Source: Marinobacter similis
GTDB taxonomy: Bacteria; Pseudomonadota; Gammaproteobacteria; Pseudomonadales; Oleiphilaceae
DNA length: 64,000 bases
NCBI RefSeq assembly: GCF_000830985.1
Contig: NZ_CP007151.1
Span: 2,294,001-2,358,000 of the forward strand
Reading direction: 5' to 3'
Part shown: positions 38,957 to 51,676 of the stretch, piece after piece
Position numbering within the stretch: the stretch's first letter is position 1
How the letters are laid out: each line of letters opens with the position of its first letter
The notes under the pieces: model-generated
Told to the model about the DNA's origin: nothing
Database searches by the model: none
Seen by the model: the letters and a program-made list of their open reading frames with translations, nothing else
Program-made: the position numbers and the translations under genes

Positions 38957-41900
38957 ATGAGCGTTTCAGAAACTCCCGTCATGAGTCTGCGTGGTAAGGC
39001 CATTGCCACCTTGGCGCTCGCCGTATTGGCGCTGGGCGGGAATTATCTCAGTCTGCCGCTGTTCTTCGGGGTCAGCTTTATTTTCGGCTCCATCATGGTA
39101 ATGCTGGCGGTGTGGTTTTTGGGCACGTTGCCAGCGGTGGTAGTGGCTATTACTGGTGGGCTCTACACGCTGGTGCTGTGGGGACATCCCTACGCCTTGG
39201 TGATTTTCACCCTTGAGGCGGCCGCAGTGGGCTTGCTGTATCGACGAGGGCTGCGAAATCTGGTGCTGGCTGACCTGGTGTATTGGCTGGTACTGGGGGG
39301 GCCGCTGGTACTTGTGTTCTATCGAGGGGCGATGGGTATGGCGTGGGAAGCCACCACCCTAATCACCCTGAAACAACTCCTGAATGGCCTGTTCAATGCG
39401 CTGCTTGCCGGCTTATCATCCTGGGCATGCAGCTGAACTGGCGTGCAGGGGACCGCAGAGTATTGGGTACCGCGGGGCTGCCAAGTCTCCTGTTTCATGT
39501 CCTTCTGACGACTATTCTTATTACCGGTTCGGCGCCCATTATCAGTCAAGGCTACAACCAGAGGGTGCAGCTGGAAGCCTTCATGGCGGAACGAATGTCA
39601 GAGCGTGCGAGTGATGTTGCTGCGCGCTTGAGGGATGTGCCACACGGACAATGGGGTGAACGCCTGAGCGCAGGGCGACAGCTGGAAGGCATCGGGCTGG
39701 CATTGCGCGGTCCTGATGGCGAGGTACTGGCTCGCCAGGGTGAAATCGCCAGTTTTTCCGAGCGCCCGGGCCGTTTGCATGCGCTCGATAGTGGCCTGTT
39801 CATTTGGCTCCCCTCGGGCGACATGCCTGTAATGCCCCGCTGGAAACAGGGGCGTTATCAAATCAGTTTGCCGCTAGATGGCGGCGAAGGTTTGGCTGAA
39901 GTACTGATGGAGCAGTCGGCGACACCGCTGGTCCGAACCCTGGAGCAGGCCAGCGTGAGCATGTTCACTTTTCTCGCGGCGCTGCTTGCAGTGGGTGTCC
40001 TGATTGCCCGCTTCCTGAGTGGGTGGCTGACCCAACCGTTGAGCAAACTGGAACGCACCAGCCGTGATTTGAGCAGTCAGATTAGCCAAGGAATTAAGCC
40101 GCAACTGCCCAGTAGCCGAATTGCCGAATATGACGGCCTGGGCGAGAGCTTGCGCGAAATGTCCGGCTTGCTGGCCGGGCGAGTTCGAGAATTGCGCGAT
40201 TTTAACGCGGCTCTGTTCAGCTCTGCGGGCGCGATTATGGCTGTCCTCGATCGAGAGGGGAGGGTTGTCCGCTTCAATAAGGCTGCGGAACTCGCAACCG
40301 GTTACAGCGCTCAGGAGATTGAGGGCAAGCTAGCTTGGGAATACCTGGCGCCTCCGGAAGACCGCGCGGCTGTTGAAGCTGTTTTCCAGCAGCTGACGCC
40401 GGGCAGTGTTCCCGCCAGGCTTGAAACTCACTGGTTGATGCGTGATGGCACGCGGCGTCTTTATGACTGGTCGAATGCGGAGTTGCTTGACGAGCTGGGC
40501 GAGGTCGAATTCGTTGTGGCTATCGGTGTCGATATCACCGCCCGTAAACGAGCCGAAGCGGCATTGCGGGAACAGGCGACACATACCCAGACCATTATCG
40601 ATAACATGGCGGACGGCCTCTTTACCATCAATGCCAACGGCATCATCCAGTCAGCCAATCACGCGGCCACGCGAATCTTCGGTTATGAGGCCGAAGAAGT
40701 ACTCGGTCGCAACGTCAGCATGCTCATGCCCAGCCCGCATCGAGAGGCTCACGACAGTTACTTGCGGAACTATCAAAGCACCGGCGTGGCAAGAATCATT
40801 GGCACTGACCGAGAGGTTGAGGGCCAGCGCAAAGACGGCACTCTTTTCCCTATGGAACTGAGGGTGTCTGAGATTACCCAGTACGAGCAGCCGGTATACG
40901 TGGGCCTGGTGCGAGACATCAGTGAGCGCAAGCGCATGGAGAGCATGAAAAGCGAATTTGTCTCCACAGTCAGTCACGAGCTGCGCACCCCCCTGACTTC
41001 TATTTCCGGTGCACTGGGCCTGGTGGTTGGCGGTGGTTTGGGCCAGTTGCCGGATAAGGTTCGGCACATGATTGGCATTGCTCAGAACAACAGCCTGCGT
41101 TTGACTCACCTGATTAACGACCTGCTGGACATCGAAAAAATCACTGCCGGAAAACTGCAGTTTGATATGAAGATAGAGCCGCTGCTGCCACTCATTGAGC
41201 AGGCGCTGGAAAGCCACCGGACCTTCGGCGGCAAACGGAATGTGGCGCTATCTCTGGATGCTGAGTCGACCGATGCCGATGTGCGGGTGGACAGCCAGCG
41301 ACTGCAACAGGTGCTGGCCAATCTGCTTTCGAATGCCATCAAGTTTTCACCCGAGGGCGGTACGGTCAGTGTTTCAGTGCAGCAGCTGTCTGATAAGGCG
41401 CGGGTGGTGGTGGCTGACCAGGGGCCGGGCATCCCGGAAGCCTTCCAGTCACGGATTTTCGAGAAGTTTTCCCAGGCAGATTCATCCGATACCCGTCAGA
41501 AAGGCGGCACTGGTCTGGGGTTGGCGATCACGCGTGAGCTCGTCGAGCACATGGGTGGGCGAGTTGGCTTTGACTCAGCGGAAGGACAAGGCGCCACTTT
41601 CTGGATTGAACTGCCGCTGTTCGACAAAAATCGATTTGATCCAGACGCGATTACCGAGGACCCAGTGCAGTTGAGCGCGCCACGAATTCTGGTGGTGGAA
41701 GACGAACCGGATGTGGCTGAGATGCTTGGCATTTTGTTTACCCGCAGTGGCTACCGGGTTGATATCGCGCACACGGGACAAGAAGCGTTGGATGCGTTGG
41801 CGGAAAACAAGTTCGATGCCGTCAGCCTGGACTTGATGCTGCCAGACATAAGCGGGATGGATATTATTCATCATTTGCGCAAGCAACCAGAGACTGTGGA

Positions 41901-42420
41901 TCTCCCGATAATGGTGCTATCAGCAAAGATGGAAAAAGGGCGCTTGGCCATCAATGGTGATTTAGCTGGTATCGAGTGGCTGGCCAAGCCCATAGACGAG
42001 CGGCGATTGCTGGAATCCCTTGAAAGGCTCCTTGGTTCATCGACGCCGACCAAAGCCCGCGTTTTGCACGTGGAGGATGATTCTGATGTCCATCAAGTTA
42101 TCCGAGCCATGGCGGGCGAACGGTTCGATTTTATCCAAGAGCCCTCAGTACGCACGGCCCGTGAACGGATTGTGCATGAGCGCTTCGACGTGATCATTCT
42201 GGATATCGGCCTGCCGGATGGCTCCGGTTGGGATTTGCTGCCTGAAATACGGGCCCGGCAACCTGAGGCACGGGTGTTGGTGCTCTCTGGCACCGAATTG
42301 ACAGCCGATGAAGCCCGAGAGGTCGAGTCGGTGTTGCTCAAATCCCAGATCTCACCGAGCGATCTTTTGGAGGCGCTGAACGAGCGTATTCATAATCGGT
42401 ATGTGAAGCATGGGGCCTGA
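38957..42420 (+). CDS. Large hybrid histidine kinase with membrane, HAMP, two PAS, HisKA, HATPase and two receivers; one frame break
   Basis: About 1155 residues after restoring one base near 39413. N-terminal five- to six-helix membrane segment with no known ligand, a second membrane pair flanking a periplasmic domain of about 140 residues, HAMP (WLTQPLSKLERTSRDL), PAS 1 (AIMAVLDREGRVVRFN), PAS 2 (ADGLFTINANGIIQSANHAA), HisKA (STVSHELRTPLTSISG), HATPase (NLLSNAIKFSPEGG, DQGPGIP, GGTGLGLAI), receiver 1 (LDLMLPDISG) and receiver 2 (ILDIGLPDGSG). PAS 2 resembles FixL-type PAS domains, but I could not confirm a haem His. Both receivers keep their Asp and Lys. Confidence 0.9.
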
Positions 42421-42534
42421 CAGATACGTGTGGGGTGCATGTGGTACCCTTACGCACCTCTGTCGAGTGTGTAGATCAAGCTTGAATGCCGACACCCGGC
42501 GGGCCAACTTCAATCTGGAGCTCGAGTCTTACCC

Positions 42535-42927
42535 ATGAGAGTTGTTATTCGTTATTTTTTTCGTTTTGTGCGCCTGGTGCTCACGCCCTTCATGTTGCTC
42601 AGCGAGAAGCTCAGCACGCCCAAGAGCGTGACCCGCAGCGCGGAAGAGCAGGCCGCCGCAGACGAGGCCAGCAAGCAGCTAGCTCTTTACCAGTTCAGCG
42701 CTTGCCCGTTCTGCATCAAGGTCCGCAAGGAAATCGCGCGGCTTGGCCTGAACATTGAAACCCGCAACGCCCAGCATGACCCGCAGCATCGTGCAGCGTT
42801 GGAGGCCGGTGGCGGCCGCATCAAAGTACCCTGCTTGAAGATTCAGCAAGAGGATGGCAGTGAGCGCTGGCTGTACGAGTCTGGCGAGATCAAGGCATGG
42901 CTGCAGGAACGATTCGAGCCGGCCTGA
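42535..42927 (+). CDS. Glutaredoxin-like protein with N-terminal membrane anchor
   Basis: 130 residues. A hydrophobic N-terminus (YFFRFVRLVLTPFMLL) precedes a thioredoxin-fold domain with active site CPFC (ALYQFSACPFCIKVRKEI) and the conserved cis-Pro in GGRIKVPCLKI, then the GEIKAWL helix. Likely membrane-attached glutaredoxin using glutathione for thiol reduction. It stands alone 114 bases after the kinase gene and is followed by a terminator. Confidence 0.87.
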   Translation: MRVVIRYFFRFVRLVLTPFMLLSEKLSTPKSVTRSAEEQAAADEASKQLALYQFSACPFCIKVRKEIARLGLNIETRNAQHDPQHRAALEAGGGRIKVPCLKIQQEDGSERWLYESGEIKAWLQERFEPA

Positions 42928-42955
42928 TTGTTCCAGTCGATATATGGATTCAGAC

Positions 42956-42987
42956 AAACAAAAAAGCCCGCACTAAGCGGCTTTTTT
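42956..42987 (+). terminator. Rho-independent terminator after the glutaredoxin gene
   Basis: AAAAAAGC...GCTTTTTT with an inner CGC/GCG pair and ACTAA loop, one bulged C, followed by a T-run. It begins about 30 bases after the glutaredoxin stop. Confidence 0.75.
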
Positions 42988-43074
42988 GTGGAATATGTCC
43001 CGGTACGCCGTTATGCAATACAGGGAGCTGACGAGAGCTAACTGGGTAACTCTGTTTATTCAAAAGTGTTCTCT
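42988..43074. other. Short gap before the chemoreceptor remnant
   Basis: Nothing recognisable here. It completes the 413-base stretch (42928-43340) that has no intact gene and holds a terminator and a chemoreceptor remnant. Confidence 0.4.
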
Positions 43075-43317
43075 TCAGGGCGTGAACCGGGTGATAAGGT
43101 TTCGAAGCGACTGTGAAAGTCTTGCCAATTCGTTACTCGAACCGGCAGTTTCCTCAGCACCATGGCTTGTCTGATTGGAGATGTCTCTTACTGATTGCAC
43201 GCATTGGCTGATCTGAGTGACAGCTACGCTTTGCTCCGTAGCCGCTGCAGTTGGTGCGTTCATTTCGAGCAGTTTATCGATGATTCGGTTCAAAAGTGCA
43301 TAGGTTGCCGACTGCAA
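43075..43317 (-). pseudogene. Truncated C-terminal tail of a methyl-accepting chemotaxis protein
   Basis: 80 codons. The part TAAATEQSVAVTQISQCVQSV followed by RDISNQTSHGAEETAGSS and NELARLSQSL is the standard C-terminal cap of a chemoreceptor signalling domain (AAATEEQS...ISNQT...GAEETA). The highly conserved hairpin tip and everything N-terminal are missing, and a complete EAL gene abuts it. A frame that starts in the middle of the coiled coil cannot make a receptor, so it is a remnant. Confidence 0.72.
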
Positions 43318-43331
43318 CGTTGGTTACGCTG

Positions 43332-45881
<2,550 letters not shown>

Positions 45882-46178
45882 CGTCGGGTTTGTTCCGCAG
45901 GATTTTTGGTGAACTATAAAGCAGCTCAGCGCATCCGTATGCGTGGAATACGAAAATTTACAATTTTAGCGGGCTGAAATTATTGGTAATCGCTGGACGA
46001 GCAGAGGGCCGGGCGCTAGTGCGCGCCTGGTTTCGTCACTGCTATCGGTCACGGTGACTTCGGTCGGTACCTCGCCATGCCGATAGAGTGACGGGTGGCA
46101 GCTTTGCATCTTTTGCTCAAGAAGTTTGAGAAAGCGCCGCTAAACTTAGAACAGTTGCCAAGTGTCGGGAGAGGTCGA
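45882..46178. other. Intergenic region between divergent MHYT-GGDEF-EAL and chemoreceptor genes
   Basis: 297 bases with no coding frame. Contains GCCGATAG (46078-46085), similar to a sigma-28 flagellar -10 element, but no TAAA at the right distance upstream, so I do not call a promoter. Confidence 0.45.
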
Positions 46179-47816
46179 ATGAACTGGGGAAATCGGTTTG
46201 GATTTCGAGTCAAAATGGCCTTGCCATTCATAATTACGGCGTTGGCGTTGATTGCTATTGTGTTTTTTGCAGTCAATACCGTTCGCAACCTCGTATCCGA
46301 TACCGACCAGGTGGCTGAGGTGTACCTGCCGTCGGTCAGTGAGGTTCTCAATGGCGACCGTGACTTGTATCAGGCCCTGGTGGCTCAGAAAGATTACGTC
46401 GGCGTTTTTGGTTATGGTGATGAAGCCGAAGAGTATCTGGCCAGCTATGAAGAAAACGCCCAGCAGGCCTACGATCGCTTTAATCAGGCTGTGAGCCGGC
46501 TTCAGGGCGCCAATGTGTCTGGCATTGCTGAGGGCTTTGAATCCGCCTTCAGTGACTGGAAAGCTTCGGCGGATAGCGTGTTTGAACAAGCTCGCAACGG
46601 CAATGTTTCAAGGGCTCAGGAAATTGCTACGTCAGAGACCCGAGAGCTCTTTGGAAACCTGCGCAACTATTTCGATGAAGTTGGTGCCCTCGCTGACCAG
46701 CAAGCCCACGCCCAGGCAAAGACCACTTCTGAGGAGGGGCAGTCAAGCTCAATCATCATCGTTTCAGTTACAGCGATTGCGCTGCTCTTGAGCGCCGCGC
46801 TGTTCGTGTTTTTCCTCAAGCTGATTATCAATTCGATAGCCGACATCCGCGGTCAGTTGGATAATATTGCCCAAGGTGAAGGGGATCTCACGCAGCGCAT
46901 TGCTGTTGAGCAAGAAGACGATCTTGGGAAGCTGGCTCAGAGTTTTAATCAGGTGTTGGGGAATCTGCAGTCGATGATCGCATCCATACAGCACCTGACT
47001 ACCGAGCTTGGGGGTGGGGCAACCGATCTTTCACGTACCGCAGCTGAAAACAGCGATGGCGTGATTCGTCAGACCGATTCTATATCCATGGTGGCAACAG
47101 CCATCAATGAAATGCAGAGTGCGATTGAAGAGGTCGCGGGCAATGCCTCAAGGGCGTCCGAGCTTACCCGGGAAGCTGAGCAAAAGGGGGAAAATGGCGG
47201 GCGGATTGTTCGTCAGTCCTCCGAACAGGTCCAACAGTTGTCAGCGCAGATTTCAAAAGCAGTAGAAGTGATTCGCCAGCTGTCTCAGGACTCCAGCAAC
47301 ATTACGTCCGTCCTTGATGTCATCCGGGGCATTGCCGAGCAAACAAACCTTCTTGCTCTGAATGCCGCGATTGAAGCAGCCCGGGCCGGGGAACACGGTC
47401 GGGGCTTCGCTGTCGTCGCCGATGAAGTTCGGACCCTGGCGCAGCGCACCCAGAAATCAACCGAAGACATTCAGGAGATGATCACCGCCTTACAAACTGG
47501 CGTTTCGGACGTCGTGTCTGTGATGGAGACTGGAAGCGATCAGGCGTCGCAAACCGAAGAGTTGGCCTTGAGCGCTGAAACTGAGATCCAGGCTATCCTG
47601 GAGGCGATGGCGACCATTGCGGACATGAACGCCAGCGTGGCATCTGCAACAGAGGAACAAAGTCAGGTGGTTGAAGAAATCAATCAGAACATAACGCAGA
47701 TTAATGATCTGGCCGAAGAGAGTGCGGATCGCTCCAAGGCAATTGATGGTATTAGTAACTCGCTGGAGGGGTACGCACGAGAGCTTGAGAATCAAACCGG
47801 AAAGTTCAAGGTTTGA
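46179..47816 (+). CDS. Methyl-accepting chemotaxis protein
   Basis: 545 residues. Membrane helix 1 at about 10-32 ([18 protein letters not shown]), an all-helical periplasmic domain of about 170 residues with [13 protein letters not shown] typical of four-helix-bundle sensors, membrane helix 2 ([23 protein letters not shown]), HAMP, and the cytoplasmic signalling domain with the tip [37 protein letters not shown]. The start at 46179 follows GGGAGAGG; the longer frame to 46095 is not supported. Ligand unknown. A terminator and tRNA-Arg follow. Confidence 0.94.
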   Translation: MNWGNRFGFRVKMALPFIITALALIAIVFFAVNTVRNLVSDTDQVAEVYLPSVSEVLNGDRDLYQALVAQKDYVGVFGYGDEAEEYLASYEENAQQAYDRFNQAVSRLQGANVSGIAEGFESAFSDWKASADSVFEQARNGNVSRAQEIATSETRELFGNLRNYFDEVGALADQQAHAQAKTTSEEGQSSSIIIVSVTAIALLLSAALFVFFLKLIINSIADIRGQLDNIAQGEGDLTQRIAVEQEDDLGKLAQSFNQVLGNLQSMIASIQHLTTELGGGATDLSRTAAENSDGVIRQTDSISMVATAINEMQSAIEEVAGNASRASELTREAEQKGENGGRIVRQSSEQVQQLSAQISKAVEVIRQLSQDSSNITSVLDVIRGIAEQTNLLALNAAIEAARAGEHGRGFAVVADEVRTLAQRTQKSTEDIQEMITALQTGVSDVVSVMETGSDQASQTEELALSAETEIQAILEAMATIADMNASVASATEEQSQVVEEINQNITQINDLAEESADRSKAIDGISNSLEGYARELENQTGKFKV

Positions 47817-47833
47817 GTATCTGCCGATAAAGA

Positions 47834-47861
47834 AAAGGCCCGCGTTTTCACGCAGGCCTTT
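47834..47861 (+). terminator. Terminator between the chemoreceptor gene and tRNA-Arg
   Basis: AAAGGCC (47834-47840) pairs with GGCCTTT (47855-47861); an inner CGCGT/ACGC extends the stem around a short loop. Flanked by A-rich and T-rich ends on both sides, so it could serve both strands. Confidence 0.72.
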
Positions 47862-47868
47862 GAAATAA

Positions 47869-47945
<77 letters not shown>

Positions 47946-48042
47946 AACGAAAGTTAACGGCAGTGCGTTAATTTCGAGTGCGCAATCTTACGTGCGCATC
48001 GGGACTCTGTCCAGCCCCGATTCCATATCCGAGTATCGTGGG

Positions 48043-48584
48043 TTAGCGCAGGGCCATAGGCTCCGGGGTCACGTTCACCAGGACGTCTTCATTGCTGACG
48101 GATATGTCCCCATCCTGGACCGTAACCTGAAAGCCCATATTGCGCTGCGCCAGTTTCGCCAGCGCGTCGGTGCCTCCGGCGGCAGGTTGACAATGGTCAG
48201 GTTGTCGAACCGGCTCAGCTTATTGTGATGCTTTTCCCACCACAGCGGCACCGCGCGGCCGCCGTAAGCGTACAGAATGACCTGCCGGGCCCGGTTGCAG
48301 GCCTTGCGCAGACGACCTTCCTCGGGCAACCCCAGTTCAATCCACAGTTCGATCTCATCGCTCAGGCTCTTCTGCCACAACTCCGGCTCATCGTCGGTGC
48401 TCAGACCCTTGGTGAACTCCAGGTGTTCGTCGGCGTTAAGGGCGAACGCCAGCAGCCGGATCATCATCCGCTCGTCGTTTTCGGACGGGTGTTGGGCAAT
48501 GGTCAGGTGATGATCGGCGTAGTAGTGCCGGTCCATGTCGGCGATGTTCAGTGTGGCTTTGTGGATCGTTGCTTTGAGCGCCAT
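48043..48584 (-). CDS. yaeQ: YaeQ family protein; one frame break
   Basis: About 181 residues after restoring one base near 48170 (PPEATDALAKLAQRNMGFQV). YaeQ features: MALKATIHKATLNIADMDRHYYADH at the start, HPSENDERMMIRLLAFAL, and EIELWIELGLPEE...RKACNRARQV. The fold is PD-(D/E)XK-like, and the Glu/Asp in the NDERM and DEIELWIELG segments would be the nuclease-type residues. Family function is not settled. The corrected stop lies at 48043-48045. Confidence 0.9.
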
Positions 48585-48664
48585 GAAAGGTCCGGATTGG
48601 TGTCTTGCTATGAGTATGCGCTAGTGTAGTGCAATTCCGCCCTGATAAGCATGACGACCTTTCA

Positions 48665-49039
48665 ATGTTGCGTGGTTTCCTGATTCTGGTTTTGTTTTTC
48701 CTGCTCGGCGAGGCGCTGCGGCTGGTGTTTGTGTTGCCGATCAGTGGTGGCGTGCTGGGTATGATCCTCATGACCCTTACCCTGATGCTGCAGGGCCGGG
48801 TCAGCAACGAGCTGGCTAGTGCCAGTCAGGGCCTGATCTCAGTGCTGGTGCTGCTGATCATGCCTGGGGTGGTTGGCGCGTTTTTTACCGTCAGCCAGTT
48901 TCAGGGCCAGTGGTTGGCGGTGGTGGTGGCGCTTCTGTTGGGCACCGTCCTCAGTGTGCTGACCACGCTGTTGCTGATGCGCGCGTTGGTGCGGAGCGGG
49001 CAGCAAGGTAGGCAGGACGGGAGTAGGGCGGATGACTGA
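48665..49039 (+). CDS. LrgA/CidA family holin-like membrane protein
   Basis: 124 residues with four membrane segments, matching LrgA/CidA: GEALRLVFVLPISGGVLGMILM near the start, then LLIMPGVVGAFF. Start ATG 48665 is chosen because the N-terminus MLRGFLILVLFFLLGE matches the family; a GTG 36 bases earlier is in frame. Its stop overlaps the start of the lrgB-like gene, a normal arrangement for this pair. In the family these proteins affect murein hydrolase export or small-molecule transport. Confidence 0.87.
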   Translation: MLRGFLILVLFFLLGEALRLVFVLPISGGVLGMILMTLTLMLQGRVSNELASASQGLISVLVLLIMPGVVGAFFTVSQFQGQWLAVVVALLLGTVLSVLTTLLLMRALVRSGQQGRQDGSRADD

Positions 49040-49757
49040 CCTGCTAGCCCGCGTGTTTGACCTGCCGGAGACTCTGTCGGCTACGCCGATACTGGCGATT
49101 GGCCTGACCCTGAGTGCGTTTTTTATTGGCAACTGGCTGTTCCGCCGTCTGGGCCGGCCGCTGTGGCTGCCGCCGGTGCTGCTATCGGCGTTTGTGCTCG
49201 CACTTACCATTGCCCTGTTACCACTGGATTATGCTCGCTATCGCCACGGTGCCGAGTGGCTGATGCTGTTGCTGGGGCCGGCTACGGTCGCCCTCGGCAT
49301 TCCCCTGTATCAACAGATGCACCATGTCCGTGCCTTGTGGCGTCCCATTGTCTGCACCTTGCCGGTGGCAGCTACCCTGGCGTCGGTGTACGCGCTGGTG
49401 ATTGCCTGGGCTCTGGGCGCGAGCCCGGAGGTTCTGGCCTCGCTGGCGCCCAAGTCCGTCACGGCTCCGATTGCCATTGGCATAACCGAGCAACTCGGCG
49501 GTGCCGTGCCCCTGATGATGGGCGGGCTGCTGGTTACCGGCGTGCTCGCCACGCTGTTTGTTGATCTGCTTGCGGGGCCGCTGGGAATAGAGGACGAGCG
49601 CATACTCGGCTTTGCCCTCGGCCTGAACGGCCACGCCATTGGCACTGCCAGGGCCTTTGAAATCAGTCCTGCCGCCGGCGCCTTTGCCTCTCTTGGGATG
49701 GGGCTGACTGGAGTCTTTACCGCTTTGGTTCTCCCGTTAATATTGAGCATTGGTTAA
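49032..49757 (+). CDS. LrgB/CidB family membrane protein
   Basis: 241 residues with about seven membrane segments. Family motifs: FLxPATVALGIPLYQQ appears as LGPATVALGIPLYQQM, then LAPKSVTAPIAIGITEQLGG and FALGLNGHAIGTARAFE. Overlaps the lrgA-like gene by eight bases. No LytTR-type regulator is next to the pair. Confidence 0.93.
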   Translation: MTDLLARVFDLPETLSATPILAIGLTLSAFFIGNWLFRRLGRPLWLPPVLLSAFVLALTIALLPLDYARYRHGAEWLMLLLGPATVALGIPLYQQMHHVRALWRPIVCTLPVAATLASVYALVIAWALGASPEVLASLAPKSVTAPIAIGITEQLGGAVPLMMGGLLVTGVLATLFVDLLAGPLGIEDERILGFALGLNGHAIGTARAFEISPAAGAFASLGMGLTGVFTALVLPLILSIG

Positions 49758-49956
49758 TGCAGTTCAGGGAGTCGTTACAAACGGACGTTGATTGTCTATC
49801 TTACTTATTAGTGATGCGCATCAAGTTCTCTGGCAAAGCAATAGTCCCAAACTGTAAGTGCTGGCACCTCTTTCATCTATTGGCTATTGTTTGATGAATA
49901 TAAAAATTACACCGTGAGTGTCGCTGAGTAGCAGCACCAACTCGGGGGTTACTAAT

Positions 49957-51242
49957 ATGAATGATCCTTCATCCCTTACCCCAAGCTGGTTTGACACGAC
50001 CTTCATGGGGCATGGGCATTGCTACCTTTGGCGTTCTGATCTGGTAATTCTGCATACCGCCTCCGATGTACTCATTGCCGCTTCCTATTTCACCATCCCG
50101 GTTGCTCTGTACGTGCTGGTCCATAAGCGCAAAGACCTTGAATACGACTGGATGTTTGTCCTGTTTGCGTTGTTTATTTTTTGCTGTGGGCTAACCCATT
50201 TGATGGCGGTCTACAACGTCTGGAATGGTGCCTATTACGTCTCTGGAAGTCTCAAGGCATTAACCGCCGTGGTCTCCTTGCTCACCGCGGCCCTGATCTG
50301 GCCGCTTATTCCTAAAGCTGTAGCGCTGCCGCGGCCTGCGGAACTGCAAGCTGCAAACCATGAGCTGGAAGCAGAAATTTCCCGCCGCAGTCTCTCAGAG
50401 CAAAGCCTCGAGAGGACCCAGGTAGAGCTGAAAGGACGCATAGAAGAATTAACCCGCACCAAGGCTCGGCTGGAACAGGAAATCGAGCAGCGGGCCCGTT
50501 TGGAGAAGCAGCAACAGGAACAGACGCAGGCGTTAAAACGGTCGAACGAAGAGCTCGAGCAGTTTGCCTTTATCGCTTCTCATGACCTGCGGGAGCCTTT
50601 GCGCAAACTGATGGCGTTCACCCAGATGCTTATGTCCGGTAAATACGGAGCATTTAACGAAAAAGGCGAGCAATTTGTGAGTTACATCCGCGAGGCTGCA
50701 GAGCGGATGGACGCGCTGCTGAACAGCCTGCTGAGTTACAGCCGGATCAGTTCCAGTCGCGAACATCATGAAGATGTTGATCTTGCACAAATCGTGGATG
50801 AGGCCTGTCGGGACTTGCAGCTGCGCATCGAGGAAACGGGCGCCTCGATCCAGGTTGAAGACCTGTGTCGGGTGCATGGAGACCCTGCGCAGCTTAGGCA
50901 GCTAATTCAGAATCTCTTGAGTAACTCACTGAAATACTGTGCTCCTGGAACTGCCCCGTTCATCAGGATTGAAGCGCACCTGAATGAGCCTCGGGGCGTT
51001 GTGATGTGATTGTGGCTGATAATGGCATCGGATTCGATATGGCCTATGGAGAACAGATCTTCGAAGTGTTTAAGAGGCTGCATGGCAGGGGAGAGTTTGA
51101 AGGCACCGGGATGGGGCTTGCCATTTGCCGCAAAATTGTAGAGCGCCATGGAGGAAGTATTGCTGCGCAAGGTGCTGAAGGGAAGGGCGCGCAGTTCCGG
51201 TTTGATTTGCCGTTCGCCGCGGCACGCGGAGGCGATGCATGA
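49957..51242 (+). CDS. Histidine kinase with ethylene-receptor-like membrane domain; one frame break
   Basis: About 429 residues after restoring one base near 51006. The N-terminus has MGHGHCYLWRSDL, then three or four membrane helices. They align by eye with the plant ETR1 ethylene-binding domain: ASDVLIAASYFTIP matches the ISDFFIAIAYFSIP helix (Asp25, Tyr32, Pro36) and FCCGLTHLM matches LCGATHLI, keeping Cys65 and His69, the Cu(I) ligands. A coiled coil (residues about 120-200) links to HisKA with FIASHDLREPLRKL and an HATPase with NLLSNSLKY, VADNGIGFD and GTGMGLAI. Start ATG 49957 is chosen over GTG 49918. It overlaps the next gene (ATGA). Confidence 0.88.
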
Positions 51243-51676
51243 AAATTGTCCCAGTCTTGATGGCCGATGATGATCCCGTTGACCAGGTATTGACGAAGGA
51301 AGCGTTCGAAGAAGCCAAGGCGCTCAATCCGCTTTCTTTTGTCGATGACGGTGTTGAGTTGATGAAATATCTCCGGCGAGAGCCTCCCTACACCGATGAG
51401 TCCCGTTATCCATTTCCTGGTTTAATTCTTCTTGATCTGAATATGCCGAAGAAGGATGGTCGAGAGTGTCTCGCAGAAATACGGAGCGATCCTGGGCTCA
51501 GGCATCTACCGGTAATTGTTATGACCACATCCAGCCGGGAGGAAGAAGTATTCAGCAGTTATGATCTGGGAGCCAATTCGTACATTACCAAACCGGTGGA
51601 TTTCGAGAAATTGGTTGCCCAGGTGAAGGCATTAAACGCTTATTGGTGTTCAATTGTGGAGTTACCGAGTGGTTAG
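51239..51676 (+). CDS. Rcp1-like single-domain response regulator
   Basis: 145 residues, a lone receiver. Acidic pocket ADDDP near residue 10, phospho-acceptor Asp in LILLDLNMPKKDG near residue 66, Thr in VMTTSS and Lys in ITKPVDF. The KKDGRECL motif is typical of Rcp1/Rre1-type regulators that pair with phytochrome-like kinases. The ATG overlaps the kinase stop by four bases. Confidence 0.93.
   Translation: MKIVPVLMADDDPVDQVLTKEAFEEAKALNPLSFVDDGVELMKYLRREPPYTDESRYPFPGLILLDLNMPKKDGRECLAEIRSDPGLRHLPVIVMTTSSREEEVFSSYDLGANSYITKPVDFEKLVAQVKALNAYWCSIVELPSG

Noticed and set aside
46070-46090. Sigma-28 promoter for the chemoreceptor
   Set aside because: GCCGATAG fits the -10, but no TAAA element is present about 15 bases upstream.
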